A stretch of DNA of 64,000 nucleotides, taken from assembly GCF_932526225.1 (NCBI RefSeq), contig NC_064039.1, forward strand, positions 16,174,639 through 16,238,638, written 5' to 3'. Positions 12,144 to 23,246 of this stretch are shown in pieces; the stretch's first letter is position 1; each line of letters starts with the position of its first letter. The notes beneath the pieces were generated by a model, which did no database searches, was not told where the DNA came from, and saw only the letters and a program-made list of their open reading frames with translations. This stretch comes from Nematostella vectensis (lineage: Eukaryota > Cnidaria > Anthozoa > Actiniaria > Edwardsiidae). The position numbers were made by a program, and so were the translations under genes.

Positions 12144-13595
12144 GATTTCAAGAACTTGCTTAGACCTAATTTTATATGATGCTATAACAACTTTTTAACA
12201 CTATATTCAACCGAAGTTCAGTCCAAGTTTGGTTCAATAACATACAAGATTAGTAATAGAAGCAGAGGTAAGCAATTTTCATTTCGCTCGTTCTTTAAAT
12301 AACAGCCCATAGTTTGTTTTTGTAAACGTAATTGGTTAAATGTTTGTAGAAGTGTTTAACAGATAGAGTCAACATTAGCCATAGTTTATGCTTTTGTAGC
12401 CAGGAACTGAATTACAGGAAAGTTGTGGTACACCCAACACACACACAAATAGTGTATAAAATAAATAGTGTATGTACACTATTAGAGTAGTCTCGAATCA
12501 GGTGATTGACTAATGTAAGATCTTAATAAAGCCCCTGGGCTTGTATCATCATTCACTAAAAATAGTATAGAATAAACTTACAATATTAGAAATGAAATTT
12601 ATTACTATTTTATACATTTTTTCAGCTAGCTTTTACTATTTTTAGTTTTTTTTTATAGATAAGTAATTGTCTACTGTACATAAGCACTGAAGGGTGTCAG
12701 TTGTTTTTCATCTTCACCAAAACAAATTTTTCACATATTCTATACTTGAGTTTGCTATTATCATGTAACAGAAATCTGGTATATAGTACGAGACATAAAT
12801 TTAAAAAAAAAGTAAAACAGGCTTTCTATTGCAGACAATTGTATTTGTGGCATTGTGAGCATGTCCTACAAGATTTTATTATGAAGACTGTTGAAAGAGT
12901 GGGCACTACTAAAGTACAGCTGACTGCTGCTATAGCTTCAAATGGAAAGACCCTCCTGTAATGTTGGGGGAGCACTACCACTAACACTTGTCTTTTACTA
13001 GATATGAGAAACTTGGCCAGTGCTTGATAATTCTGGAAAATAAATTAAAAAAACATTAGCTTTATGCATTTCTGGTATGCCAGCACTATGCTTCTCTGTT
13101 GGGTAAACATTTGTATTACACGAGTCTGTGATATCCTTTTTATAGGTGTAGCCTAACCCAAACTAAAATTTCACTTTCTTGTCTGGGGATTTTTGTCCAG
13201 GTACGCCCTAAGCATTGCAAGATCCTCCGCCAGAGGAAGTAGATTAATTTTGTTGTATTTTCTCTCTCCGACAGAGGCTAGGGACTTGGAAGATACCTGA
13301 AAATATATTAACACATTAGTTTCTTTTAGAATAGCTTGAAAGTCATTATCACTATTCTTTTTATAATCAGTATCAATGCTGAACTTTTTATATTTAAAAA
13401 AACATCAAATTAAGCCAAAAGTGTTAAATGCTGCGGTTGTAACTGACTACACTAATTTTAGGGCGGACCACAAGGATTTAACATAAGGTGGAATGAACAG
13501 ATCCATACCTTTTGAGCCCACTCTATATCCATAAGATGGAGGATAGCTGCATCATCTTGGCGCCTGAGCCCAGTTGCCCACTTCAGTGAAGTGCA

Positions 13596-14543
13596 CTAGT
13601 GAAGTGCGCTAGGGATGGTGAAGATATGCCGGACATCACTAAAGCCGGCAACCCGCTTCACCCCCTCTTTTACCAGGGCGAAATTTGGGAAGTGATGAGT
13701 TCAGTCAGGCCATGTTGGCTCGGTTAATTTATTTTAACCTCGAGCACCAATCTGGCTATCTCCCGCATTTTGGTGCTCATATAAGTAGCCTGCCTCTCGC
13801 CATGCTGATCATAGAGGCAGTTCCCCATCTGTATTATTAGTTCATCGTGCTTGGCCACGAAGCCGACCTCGTCACGCTCACAATACAATTTATTCACTTC
13901 ACCGTATACAGATTTGGTATATAGGTTGGCTGAAAATGAAATACAAAATCATAGACTCCAGCAGCATTCCCCTTCTATGTATCGCTTTTTTAATTAAAAG
14001 CATGAGAAGACATCCTTGCCGCCTCCTTTGCTATTTTCTTTGGAGGGTTATTACAGAGAAAATCTGCTTCTACGATTTCTTAGCGAAATCAAATCCCCAG
14101 GATCTACTGCGTATATTTTCTGCACTGCACGACAAAGTCCTCCGTTTATCGTGTCCGAAAAGAATTGAAATGTATGTTCATTAACTTGTTTATAATATTT
14201 ATACCTTCTTTGTCTGTCCCATGCTGTTTAAACGCACACTTCTTTCTGTGCCTCCAAAGGTCGTCCCCCTTGTGAAACCCAAGGCACGACTTACAAGGGA
14301 GGTAGGCATACCACAATCAGTTGTCCTTCGCCTAAGCTCAGGACATTGCAATTGTGGTGATAATCACCGAGGAGCCGGAGCCTTTCGTGTTCTTTTACTT
14401 TGTTCTTTTTACTCGTTCCTGCAAGCTGGCAGGCCACTTCAGATTCCTTGGAATGTTGCCTTTTGATGTGCCTCGCAAGCTTCACCCCCTGGTACCCACA
14501 AAAAAGCCCACTTGCATTTGGTCTGTGGCAAAGGTGATACCAA
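13596..14543 (-). pseudogene. Zinc-finger gene fragment, two decayed exons (U5)
   Basis: First block 14543 down to 14205, second block from 13929 downward, with the same splice-site context and the same stop and one-base loss as U1-U3. Confidence 0.5.
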
Positions 14544-14769
14544 CTGTAAAAAAAAAATAAGGCGTTATTCATTATTTATTTTCCCTATAGCCAGGCCACA
14601 CAAGAAAAAGGGGTAAAAATGTTTTTTTTTCACTTATTTTGTCTTGTTTTGAATTGCTTGTTTTGGAGCCTGAGTATCCTTATCTTAATATATTTAGCGA
14701 GAAGTGTGGTTTCAAATAAACCACGATTTATCGACTTGACGGTTGTTTTGGGAGCCGTTTTCTGCGTAG

Positions 14770-15156
14770 ATAATCAGATGTCAGATAAACATCTTCTTTT
14801 ATTACAAATGCCATGAAGGCTTTTACAATTTTAACATAGAATCGTTTGTCAAATCTAAGTCAACTAGACTAATCCGCCACAACTCTGCCCTCGATCTCTT
14901 TGTTCCTAAATGTCGCACTAAACTTTTTCAATCAAGCTACTTCAATCGTATCCCTAAACTGCGGAATAATCTATCTACGTCTACTCGCTCTGCTAGCTCA
15001 CTTAACCAGTTTAAATCCTGTTTAACTTGCCACTACTTACCTGCGCTTACTAACAGCTACGACACAGATAACACTAACACCTGGAAATCCATTTGCCTTA
15101 AGTGCTCCTCTTCCCGCAACCTTACTGTCTCTTCTGCTCGTAACTGCTGCTACTAA
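14770..15156 (+). pseudogene. CR1-like LINE reverse transcriptase tail (U5)
   Basis: Full-length equivalent of 1731-2117, stop TAA at 15154-15156, with a few substitutions (for example FVPKCRTKLFQ in place of FP). Confidence 0.7.
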
Positions 15157-15300
15157 TGTCAATTTTATCACAATTTTATATTATTATTGTTACAAACCAT
15201 ATATTGTACATAGTTGTTAATATTTTACCTATCAATATCCTTATTTTATATATTTGCTCACATCATAGTTTAGTTAAATAGTTTTAGATTAGATTAGTTA

Positions 15301-15564
15301 TTAATTATAGATATATATATGCAGAACTGCTGAGTACTTGAAAGTTGCAGTATCTTTACCAGTTTGACTTTGAACTTGTGTTGAGCTTGGCCCGCCATCT
15401 AGCACGTGTGACATAAGAATCGCGTAGACTTTTAGGACGAGATCGGCCTTTATGCCGCTCGTATTTTCTTTGTAGGAACGTAAAACATCTCTAAGACTCT
15501 TTACAGAAAGTTTCTGAATGTCTTCTAACGAATTGAGATTGACATTTTGATAAACTAGAACCAT
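15301..15564 (-). CDS. SAP-like domain ORF (U5)
   Basis: Same SAP-like motif as at 2555-2746. Here the 222-bp deletion fuses the end of the motif to the reverse complement of the LINE 3' flank, so the last 30 or so residues are not native. It starts about 70 bp from the divergent plus-strand ORF at 15633. Confidence 0.4.
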   Translation of the reverse strand: MVLVYQNVNLNSLEDIQKLSVKSLRDVLRSYKENTSGIKADLVLKVYAILMSHVLDGGPSSTQVQSQTGKDTATFKYSAVLHIYIYN

Positions 15565-15632
15565 TTTTGTCAAAAACTCAGCAATGACAACAATGTTTGT
15601 TTTGATTATGAGTCAACTCTCGCCTCGTTTTC

Positions 15633-15935
15633 ATGTTTGTATCCAAGATGGCGGCGGGGACTGTGAATAGGACTATTCAGTCTCCTAATTTCTCACAGAA
15701 CTATCCTGTCCATCTGCACTTTGTAATAACTTATGACTACATCCCAATGCTGATGGCAATGATTCTCCGAAAACGATTCACTGACATTGATGGAATTACC
15801 CGGCATGTTAGTTTAGCTGAGGATGACCCTGCCCGAATCCAACCAACCTTTGCAATGGCCAAGCCTGTTAGCTCTCGTGAACTGTTTCAAGCACACCAGT
15901 CGAGGTTCAGACCTCCTAGCACCGAAAATGAGTGA
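15633..15935 (+). CDS. Hypothetical protein crossing the array border
   Basis: A 100-codon ORF. Codons 1-31 (starting at an ATG near AAGATGGCGGCGG, a good translation-start context) lie inside array unit U5. Codons 32-100 (YDYIPMLMAMILRKRFTDID...FQAHQSRF) lie in unique DNA to the right. The unique part has the look of the C-terminal end of a longer protein, with a conserved-looking acidic/basic balance and a terminal SRF-type motif, but I cannot name the family. It could be the original 3' exon next to the ancestral unit. In U1 the same start region runs into non-coding DNA. Other possibility: a chance read-through. Confidence 0.35.
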   Translation: MFVSKMAAGTVNRTIQSPNFSQNYPVHLHFVITYDYIPMLMAMILRKRFTDIDGITRHVSLAEDDPARIQPTFAMAKPVSSRELFQAHQSRFRPPSTENE

Positions 15936-16592
15936 TGGAAACCAGCTCATACACCACTTAAGGTTATTTGATTTGATATTATATATATATATATATATAT
16001 TGTTCTGACCAGAGCTGCTTAAAAACAATTGCCAAGCAATTCAGAGAAATTTTCAATAAAATGTTTTTTTATTACCACTCAGTATTTACCCATTGTGGGA
16101 AATTATTTAAATTAGCTCTATTCCACTGTGTTGCATGGTGAAAACTCCAAGTCAGCTTAACCCAACAATTAGTTTAGATAACCCTGATGTTGAAGCATCA
16201 AAAATATATCTTGTTTAAGTAACAGCTCTCAAATAGTCCAATTTATGTACTTCTATTATATGGGTGAATTTCAATCAGCATAATTGCATACACCTAATAA
16301 AAAAACATTGTCAGTGCAAATGGCAATTGGAGAATGGAAGTTTAAATCAAATGTACCATGGTCTAGTTATATTTCTACCACAGTCGAATACCAGTTTTTA
16401 CCAATTACAGTATATGGATAATTCGTATTAAGCTAATGTTTGGCTCTGGTATTGCCAGATTTTTTTATGGCCTTTAATTTTATAAATAATCAGTACCGAA
16501 AAGCACCTTTCAGTCATAGAACTTTCATTCGTCGTTTGCACTGACATCTGTTTATCTGGTTTATCAAAAAGGGACGTTTATGCTAAACCTCT
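15936..16592. other. Non-coding spacer with a (TA)n microsatellite
   Basis: Contains a TA dinucleotide run at about 15978-16000. Otherwise AT-rich with no ORF or repeat recognised. Confidence 0.6.
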
Positions 16593-17183
16593 CTAGTTCT
16601 CTCTGAACCCCATGTAGATCCCAGTTCTAGTAGGATAATGATGTCTTATTTGCCATACAATGCACGAGGGGGCCACTCTTCTTCTTCCCTTGCAAAGGTA
16701 CCCATGCTTGTCAAGGATGTAGTTCCTGTAGCCTGCCTTTCGAAACGCCCTTGCACTGCTGTCATGCCAATCATTCCTAATATCTGCTGATGACCTGATA
16801 CCAAGCGATAATACCTCTACATCCAGGCAGAGCTTGCCAAACCTTGCTTTGGCGGACTCACAATTTCTTTTACCACAGCAAACATTTTCAATTTGCTGTG
16901 GCATTTCACGGCAATTACCACATTTGCACCAGTCTGGTAGTGGTTCCCCTGGTGGTCTTGGTGCTGGTGTAATGCCAACAGCAGTGGGGCCCTGTGGGTG
17001 AGTGCTTGGCCCTGCGACATCCATTGGTTCCTTTGCAAGGCCAAGATTTTCCTCCTCTATGTCATTGTCATCATCTTCCATGACCAGAAGGGAGTCAATG
17101 AAGTCCATGCTTCCAACTCCTCTTTGCAGGCTTTTTACACATAGGCTTTTGATTGTTTCAAAATCCAGTGTGTCTATAAATTC
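16593..17183 (-). CDS. P2X7 C-terminal-domain protein, terminal exon
   Basis: An acceptor (CTTTCTTTAACTTAG, complement just right of 17183) opens a 196-codon frame that ends in a stop at 16593-16595. It begins EFIDTLDFETIKSLCVKSLQ, passes an acidic patch (MEDDDNDIEEE), then a proline-rich linker. It then reads WCKCGNC..MP...E.VCC, LCLDVEVL, FRKAGYRNYILDKHGYL, RRRVAPSC.VWQIR..YP...G.Y.GF. The Cys pattern and the 'YRQYILWQHG.LG.GNRR.VPSC.V..IR' tail match the intracellular P2X7-type zinc-binding C-terminal domain, found in many copies in cnidarian and fish genomes, often without a channel part. It has no transmembrane segment here. It lies just beyond the Helitron helicase remnant on the same strand, so it may be a host exon or cargo. 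Confidence 0.75.
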   Translation of the reverse strand, partial: EFIDTLDFETIKSLCVKSLQRGVGSMDFIDSLLVMEDDDNDIEEENLGLAKEPMDVAGPSTHPQGPTAVGITPAPRPPGEPLPDWCKCGNCREMPQQIENVCCGKRNCESAKARFGKLCLDVEVLSLGIRSSADIRNDWHDSSARAFRKAGYRNYILDKHGYLCKGRRRVAPSCIVWQIRHHYPTRTGIYMGFREN

Positions 17184-17577
17184 CTAAGTTAAAGAAAGTA
17201 AAATCAGCATCATCATCCCTGGTGGGAGGGATACACCCAATATTTCTTTGGTTATCAATTTCCTTTACCTTTTTATTGATTTATTTGATATGCTAGTTAA
17301 TAACTTTTACCGCTCTGCTCTCTGAACGTGAGAAATTCTCATTCCTTACCTGTACGCTTTGTCTATCAGGAGTCCTTCTTTCGATCTCCTCCTATATGCT
17401 TTCCTCCATTTTCTAAGCCAACCTCTTTAGTTCAATAATTCCGTCTTATTTTAAAAACCTACGAAATAACGCGGGAAAACAGCCCGCGCCGTAACCTCTC
17501 AAGACCTCACGCATTGAGTGTTTTGATGGGTTTATTCATTGTTCTGGTCCAACGCACACACTTCGATTGTTATGCTA
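17184..17577. other. Non-coding spacer between P2X7-domain exon and Helitron
   Basis: No open frame of note. It could hold the intron upstream of the P2X7-domain exon. The 17530-17577 part is close to the helicase remnant, but I could not define a Helitron CTRR end with hairpin. Confidence 0.4.
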
Positions 17578-18774
17578 ATTACTCAACGGTCGCCTCGACT
17601 GCGCATGCGGAACTGCTGACAATGCGGCTTTAATTTTTACAACTTCTGACCTTAGATAACATAGTCTTACTGATGACATTTGGAACTCTTCAATGTTCTT
17701 TACTTTATTGGGAGTTCGGGATAACAATGCATGCCAATCATTTAATGTGGATTCACAATTCCGAGCTCTCAAAAGAAGATCTCTAAAGTAGTCTTGGTCA
17801 TTGCTGTCGCCATCAACTCTATGATTTACTGTTAAAGAGACAACTTCTTTGAACTGTTGATACATGAGATGGCCCTGAATTTGCTTATCTGATTTTGGAA
17901 AAGTGGCTTGTCACTAACTGGAGATAGCTGTGCTATATCACCAACTAAAATAACTGAAAGGTCACCAAAAGCATGATCAGCTAGACCTGTAGCTTGCCTA
18001 CATCGACAATCCTATCCATCCAAATAAGGACTGGCCAACAAATGAATATTCATCAATAATCAAATATTTTTTTATTTTCTAAATTAGTCTGAAGTTGCTG
18101 CAAAGCTATACCTTCCAATTCAAATAGTCTTTTGGAACCAATTGGAAGTTTAAGAAAGGAGTGTAGTGTCAGGCCATTGACATTAAATGAGGCCTTTCCA
18201 GTGTATGCTAACACTTGGCAGTTTTCCCTGAGAACATTTCTTACGGCATCGATAACATAGCTCTTTCCTGAGCATGCTATTCCTTTTATAAGAAGACGAA
18301 GTGGTAACTGAGTGTTCTGCTTGAAGTGATTCAAGATAATATGGTATGCAAGCAATTGATCTTTACTAAAACTTGAAATATCTATTACTCTTGATGGTAT
18401 ATGCCAACTTGACTCGTTTTGATTTTTTTTAGTATTTATCTAGGACGTTACAGAATTCAAATCTTCATCATCAAAATATTTATCAAAGTTGTGCCAATAT
18501 CCTTCTGGAGCTAAAACTGAAGTCTGTTCACTATTTGTCCCCAATTCTTGAATATTCAGTTCTGACATTAACATCCATTCTTCCTTTTCTTCCTCGACAT
18601 ATTGTCCTGAGTTAACGTCATCATTTTCTATATGAATAGCTGCTTTAAGGGTATTGAACTTTACTTCCCAATCAGGAACATGGTTCTTGCCACACTAGCT
18701 GGACAAAAAATTGATCCAACATGTTTTGTAAGTTTCATCACATTGTTGACGATTATCCCACGCATTGTCAGGTA
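17578..18774 (-). pseudogene. Helitron PIF1-type helicase, decayed
   Basis: Reading leftwards from 18774, blocks in shifting frames resemble the Helitron helicase region. About 18400-18060 reads DQLLAYHIILNHF, then LLIKGIACSGKSY, a Walker A of PIF1 style (consensus G.AG.GKS; here the usual GxAGTGKS Gly-Thr pair is Cys-Ser), then QVLAYTGKASFNVNGLTLHSFLKLP. About 18060-17880 reads LIDEYSFVGQ followed by GDIAQLSPV, the motif II/III area. About 17865-17600 reads YQQFKEVVSLTVNHRV and DQDYFRDLLLRAR. Stops and frameshifts separate the blocks and the C-terminal half is missing. The right end at 18774 abuts the Gypsy target duplication, so this part was contiguous with the Rep block at 26411 before that insertion. 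Confidence 0.8.
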
Positions 18775-18779
18775 CATGT
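18775..18779. other. Target site duplication of Gypsy element (left)
   Basis: CATGT, repeated at 26406-26410 just outside the other LTR. Confidence 0.9.
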
Positions 18780-18876
18780 TGAAATAAGCGGACGCTACAT
18801 GGGGTACGCCACCTTGGATGCCAACTGAGTTTTATTGGTCAGCGGTATGAGTGTGCAAGGGCGCTAGGATATTACA
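18780..18876 (-). repeat. Gypsy 3' LTR (97 bp)
   Basis: On the minus strand it starts TGTAATATCC and ends TTATTTCA, giving TG...CA ends. It is unusually short for an LTR. Confidence 0.92.
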
Positions 18877-18984
18877 TTTCTCCCTTACTTTGAAAAGAAT
18901 AGCTCTATACGATCTTAACATTTCTAACGATCAACTTAATAAAGTTCTCTTGAAACAGTATCTCAAGAAAAAGTATCTTGTTTT

Positions 18985-19466
18985 CTAACTGGTAATGTAG
19001 TCCTTGAGGTAACTCGGCTTGCGCCTCTTCCTCTTGAGTCGCTCCCTCAGCTCTGGTGTCTCCTGGTCCTCTCTAGGCTGTGGTTTAGCGTTAGCTGTTT
19101 CTTTGCTTTCTTCCTCCGTCTTGTCTGTGCTGTCGCTTATCTCTGCCGCTACGCTTGCACTCTGAGTAGGTTGATCACTGCCCTCTGGCTTGAGCATGGA
19201 TGGATTTCCCTCACACAATTTTATCTGGTTTCGTCCGCTGTGTTGATAATACAGTTAGTGAGTTTGAACTGGCTTGCGTCTCTGCATACCGTCCTGCTAT
19301 CTGTAGCTCTGCGTGCTGTCACCTTTGATCCCTCAATGCTTGTGACAGTGTAGAAGGCTGGTTCGTATGGCGTGCTCCATTTGTTTCTCTTCTGCTGTTT
19401 CACCAATACGTAATCTCCTAGGATGAGCTGTGTCTCCTTTGTAGCGGAGCGTAGCCCCATAGGCAT
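18985..19466 (-). pseudogene. Gypsy integrase C-terminal part and basic tail
   Basis: Two adjoining minus-strand frames. The first (19466 to 19221) reads LGDYVLVKQQKRNKWSTPYEPAFY, the small C-terminal integrase fold that follows the catalytic core in Gypsy polyproteins. The second (19218 to 18985) is acidic then very basic, ending RKRRKPSYLKDYITS, the usual polyprotein end. It is separated from the catalytic core at 22365 by about 2.9 kb of inserted DNA. A single stop codon between the two frames is the only break inside this block. Confidence 0.75.
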
Positions 19467-22340
19467 AGAAATATGGTATAGGTATGCGACTTGGTTTTTG
19501 TGGTCATCGCGCGGGTATCCTGTGGTGTCACTCGCCAGCCAGCCAGTCAGTCAGCCGCGCGACTCCCAGGCCCCACTCGGCCCCGAAATGGCGACTAAAT
19601 ACAAACACGGAGCAAGGGACAAAATTCTTGTCGATTATGCGATGATTATTTATTTTGCCTCAAATTTTGTGACTTAAGGATAAAGTCAACTAGAGGAGAT
19701 CAACTAACATTCATTCACGCCACTATTTATCTGGTTTTAGCTAGTAAATTTAAGCAAGTAACAGTTCACATTAAAAAGCGAACAGAACCACAAGAAAGCG
19801 ACAAAAAAAAACAAAAAAAAACAATGCAAGGTGAGTTTCGGACGACGATTTGTATTGCCTATTGAGGATTTGACAGTTATTAGGCTTTTTGTTGTCCTTT
19901 TTGTATGCTTTGAGAATGCGAGTACTTAACTTAGTAATCAAATTAATTGAGCATAACAGGTTTTGTTTTGACATTCTTCGTTTTATCTATATTCTTGCTT
20001 GTGTTAAATAAAATACAATACAACAAAAAACTGGAATTCGTCTTTAATAAGACTTCTTCAGGGCAGATTGATTGTGTTGAGATATTTCATAAAGGCTAAC
20101 CAATATCGTGTTGCATTTGTCAAATACTGCTAAAGAAGACCGTTCTTGTCTTTATATCCTGTGCTCTTATTCCTAAGAAGATACATATCCTTAGAAGATA
20201 CAGCAGCTTTTTCAACTTACAAGAGAAATTTTCCTTACCGAGGATAAAAAAAACCTATTTTCAATATGTATTGTTGTTATTGTCTGCATCTTGCATCTCA
20301 TGTGTTTATTTTTTTTTCAAATAGTTGTGGAAAATTAGTTAGATTATAAATGGCTTGATAAAAAGATTGTTTTGAAAAGAATTATAATTAAAAATTCTTT
20401 TCACTCTTTTATGAACCAGGAACTACCTGGCCAAGATGAATGCTAAAGACTGGAAGACATGAGAAAAAATCATGTCTTGAAGAGAACAGTAGGATGTTCT
20501 TATTCACTAGTCATTTGATACCCCCACACCCATGGTCCCAGGGAAGGGTGGGGGATTAAACTTTAATAAAAGCCTGTTTCCAAGTTAAGAGTCAAAAACA
20601 GTCAATACCACCACCCCTCTTGACATATTCTAGTTAAAAGGTGGTCTAAAACCCCCTGACTTCTGCGGGACCATAAGGGAGGGGGCGCAAATGACTAGTT
20701 CATTACTATGTGATTCAGCAGTACACACTCATAGGTTTTTTTAGAACAAGATACTCATATAATATAAAACAAAAAACAAACTTTTGCTTTTTAAATAATA
20801 AATCTGTAAAGAAAACAGTTTTCTATCAACCTAAAGATAATGGGAAAGGGGATATTTTAGAAAAGTACTGAATATAATTACCACATTATTTTTATTATAT
20901 TTTCTTTTCAAAAATTTAAGGAAGAGTCATATTTCTTCCTTTTTCTTCTCCCTGTTGACTATTTTTATGCAATTGATGCTCTTTGCTATTTCCCCTCTAC
21001 ACCAAAAATAAATTAATGAACAGATTTGATTTTTAAATTAGAAATTTTCATTTATTACTTTCACTTATATTTTCTTTTTAGGATTTTCTTTCCAAGTCTC
21101 TTGCCCATTACATTTATTTTAGATGTTTAGATTTATTTCATTGGAATAGTTAGATCCAGGGTTTCTCAAAACACCAAAATATAATGCATTACTGGATGTA
21201 TATTTGTAGATATTAATTCCCATGGGGATGGAAAATCACCACTTAAAATGGTACATTAAATCTTCAGCATTGCATCTTATCTAAAATTGTGTCTGACACT
21301 ATATTCCATCTTTGAAATCCTGTTTCATCCATTGTTCTTCGCAAGAACAAAGCTTGTCAGAATGTAGCTTTGCAAATGTACATTAATGGAACTTTTATTA
21401 AGGGGAAGGGTTTTTTTAGGGCAAGATACTTACACTTTATAACACTAGCAACAACCTTGTTCTTTTTCAATAATAGAATTCTGTTCACATAGCTTGGATA
21501 GCAAAGACATGGCCTCTTTTGAGGCCTGTGGTGGTGAAAGGGTTAAGATAATGGGAAAGGGGAAATGTCAAGAAATGCTCAATCAAATTATTTTCATTAC
21601 TGTTATATTTTTTTCACAAAACCTTTCAAGTTGAGTCAATTCACTTTATATCTCCTCTCCCGTCGATTATTTTTTAGTCAATTGATATTCTTTGATTCCT
21701 CTCTACCCCAAACATAGATCAATGAAAGGGTTTGGTTTGAAATTAGAAGTTAGCATTTTCTGTTTTTTCATCTGTTTTTTCATCTGTTTTTTCTTCATTG
21801 CATTCATTTGGGAGTAGGCCACCAACAACAAGGCCACTATATGGTAAAGTGGGGTGCACCAATATGTAATGAAAGGAGATATATTTTTGGATTTTAATTT
21901 CCAGATATTTTTCTGAATATTCGGTCCAATGAAGGAGAGAATCGCCACTAAATCAATACATAAAAATCACAGTATGACATCTAAACAGTCTAAATATATT
22001 ATTTTGAATCTTTGGAATGCTGTTACATCCATGACATTTTCTGCACAAGGGCAAAGCTTGTAAAATAAAGATATTCATAATGGAACTTCTATATGATGGG
22101 ACATAAGAATTTACCATTAGACTCTTGACAACTTTGACAGCCATATTCACACCAGGAATTGTGTTTGTTAACTTTGATGTGCTTCATAATTTAAATTATT
22201 GAATAAGGCCTGGATCCATTTGGTTGGTACATTAAATAAGTCTCAGTAGAGAGCAGGATCCTAGATCCCCCAATAATACCTTTGATCAGTCAACACAAAA
22301 GGTGTTTATGCTGGCTCCGCTTTTAGGCAGTGCCTAAATC
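19467..22340. mobile_element. Non-coding insertion inside Gypsy integrase
   Basis: About 2.9 kb with no coding signal separates two parts of one integrase gene, so it arrived after the Gypsy element. Borders are approximate: left near 19455-19470, right near 22330-22345. No clear terminal inverted repeat or target duplication was found. Its right end (GCTCCGCTTTTAGGCAGTGCC at about 22315) and an internal motif near its left end (CAAGGTGAGTTTCGGACGA at about 19828) both recur, on the opposite strand, at 41915 and 43172. Confidence 0.6.
20820..22110. repeat. Diverged tandem duplication inside the insertion
   Basis: Two roughly 650-700-bp blocks (about 20820-21420 and about 21545-22100) align along their length. 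Both show GATAATGGGAAAGGGGA, then CTCTACMCCAAAMATAR followed by CAATGA or TTAATGAACAG, then GCAAAGCTTGT or ACAAAGCTTGT, then TAATGGAACTT. Divergence is high, so the duplication is old. Confidence 0.7.
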
Positions 22341-22364
22341 TATTCTTGTTCTCTCGATTTGCCT

Positions 22365-23246
22365 TCATTTTCTTCTTGTATTCTTCATCTCTGGCATCGC
22401 TTCCTCCTTGGCTGTTCTCTCTGTGGTTGGTGGTGTGTAGTCTAGCTTGGTTCTAACACTCACTCCTCGCATGGCTTCATAAGGTGTTACTCCTGTCGCA
22501 GGGTGGGGTGTCGATCTGTATGCTACTATCATGTTGTGAATGGCTTCTTGCCGTTCGTACTTGTCTTTCCCTTCAAGGGTTGCTATGCGTTCAGTCTTGT
22601 TTAGTGTTTGCATGAACTTCTCGCTTTCTCCATTTGCTCTGGGACGTCCTGGCGTTATCCTGTGGGGATCGAATCCTTCTTCCTTTGCGAACTCTTCATA
22701 GTCCCCGGAATTGAATGGTGGTCCATTGTCACTCTCTACCCTCTTGGGTGTGCCATATGTTGCAAAGATGTTCTTCATCCTTTCCTTGACTGGTCCCAGG
22801 CTTGTGCTTGGCACTCTTTCCACAACTGGATATCTGCTCCTCTTATCAATAACCACGAGGTTGTAGTGTCCGTCTGGGTACGGTCCACCGAAATCTGTTG
22901 AGATGGTCTCCCAAAGTTTACTAGGGATTTGGGTTGGCTTGATGGGTTCTTCCTTGTGGCTTGTGGTTACTACTTGGCAATTGAAGCACTGATCGACTGC
23001 TGTATCTATCATACTGTTCATGTTTGTGAACCAATACTTCTCCCTGAGCATTTGCTTGATCTTTGTCTTGCCTAAGTGTCCCAGTTTGTGCCCGATCTTG
23101 ACGATCTTTCTCTGCAGTACTTCAGGAAGCACGATTCTTTCTTCCCGGAAGACCAGTCCTTCAGCAACTGAGAGTTCTTGCCTTACTTGGTAGTAAGTCC
23201 TTACTTGGTAGTATGTCCTTATCTCTTCTGAACTTCTCCCAGTCAC
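22365..23246 (-). pseudogene. Gypsy integrase, zinc finger and catalytic core
   Basis: An open 293-codon block. About residues 50-95 give the HHCC zinc-binding N-terminal domain (H..LGHLGKTK then CFNC). About residues 115-235 give the DDE core: D in STDFGGPYPD, second D in VESDNGPPF with the G..P/RANGE context, E in GRPRANGESEKF. The block ends before the C-terminal domain because of the insertion to its left. The first residues repeat a short YYQVRTYYQVR duplication. Confidence 0.88.

Larger units (their letters stand above)
9530..13042. repeat. Tandem array 1, unit U4 (3.5 kb, internal deletion)
   Basis: A copy with both ends of the unit but the same 1.0-kb deletion as U3 (joint at about 11305). 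It differs from all other copies by keeping an open second zinc-finger-gene exon and by an extra copy of the 14-bp motif GTGCACTAGTGAAG near 10078-10105. Confidence 0.9.
13043..15729. repeat. Tandem array 1, unit U5 (last copy)
   Basis: The last copy is collinear with U1 but lacks about 222 bp after 'GTGTTGAGCTTG' (near 15389). It stops matching at 15729, where 'CACTTTGTAATAA' continues into sequence found only once. That point is the right border of the array. Confidence 0.9.

Noticed and set aside
17184-17577. Helitron 3' terminus (CTRR with hairpin)
   Set aside because: I looked for a CTAG/CTRR end with a GC-rich hairpin and found none convincing, so no Helitron ends are annotated.
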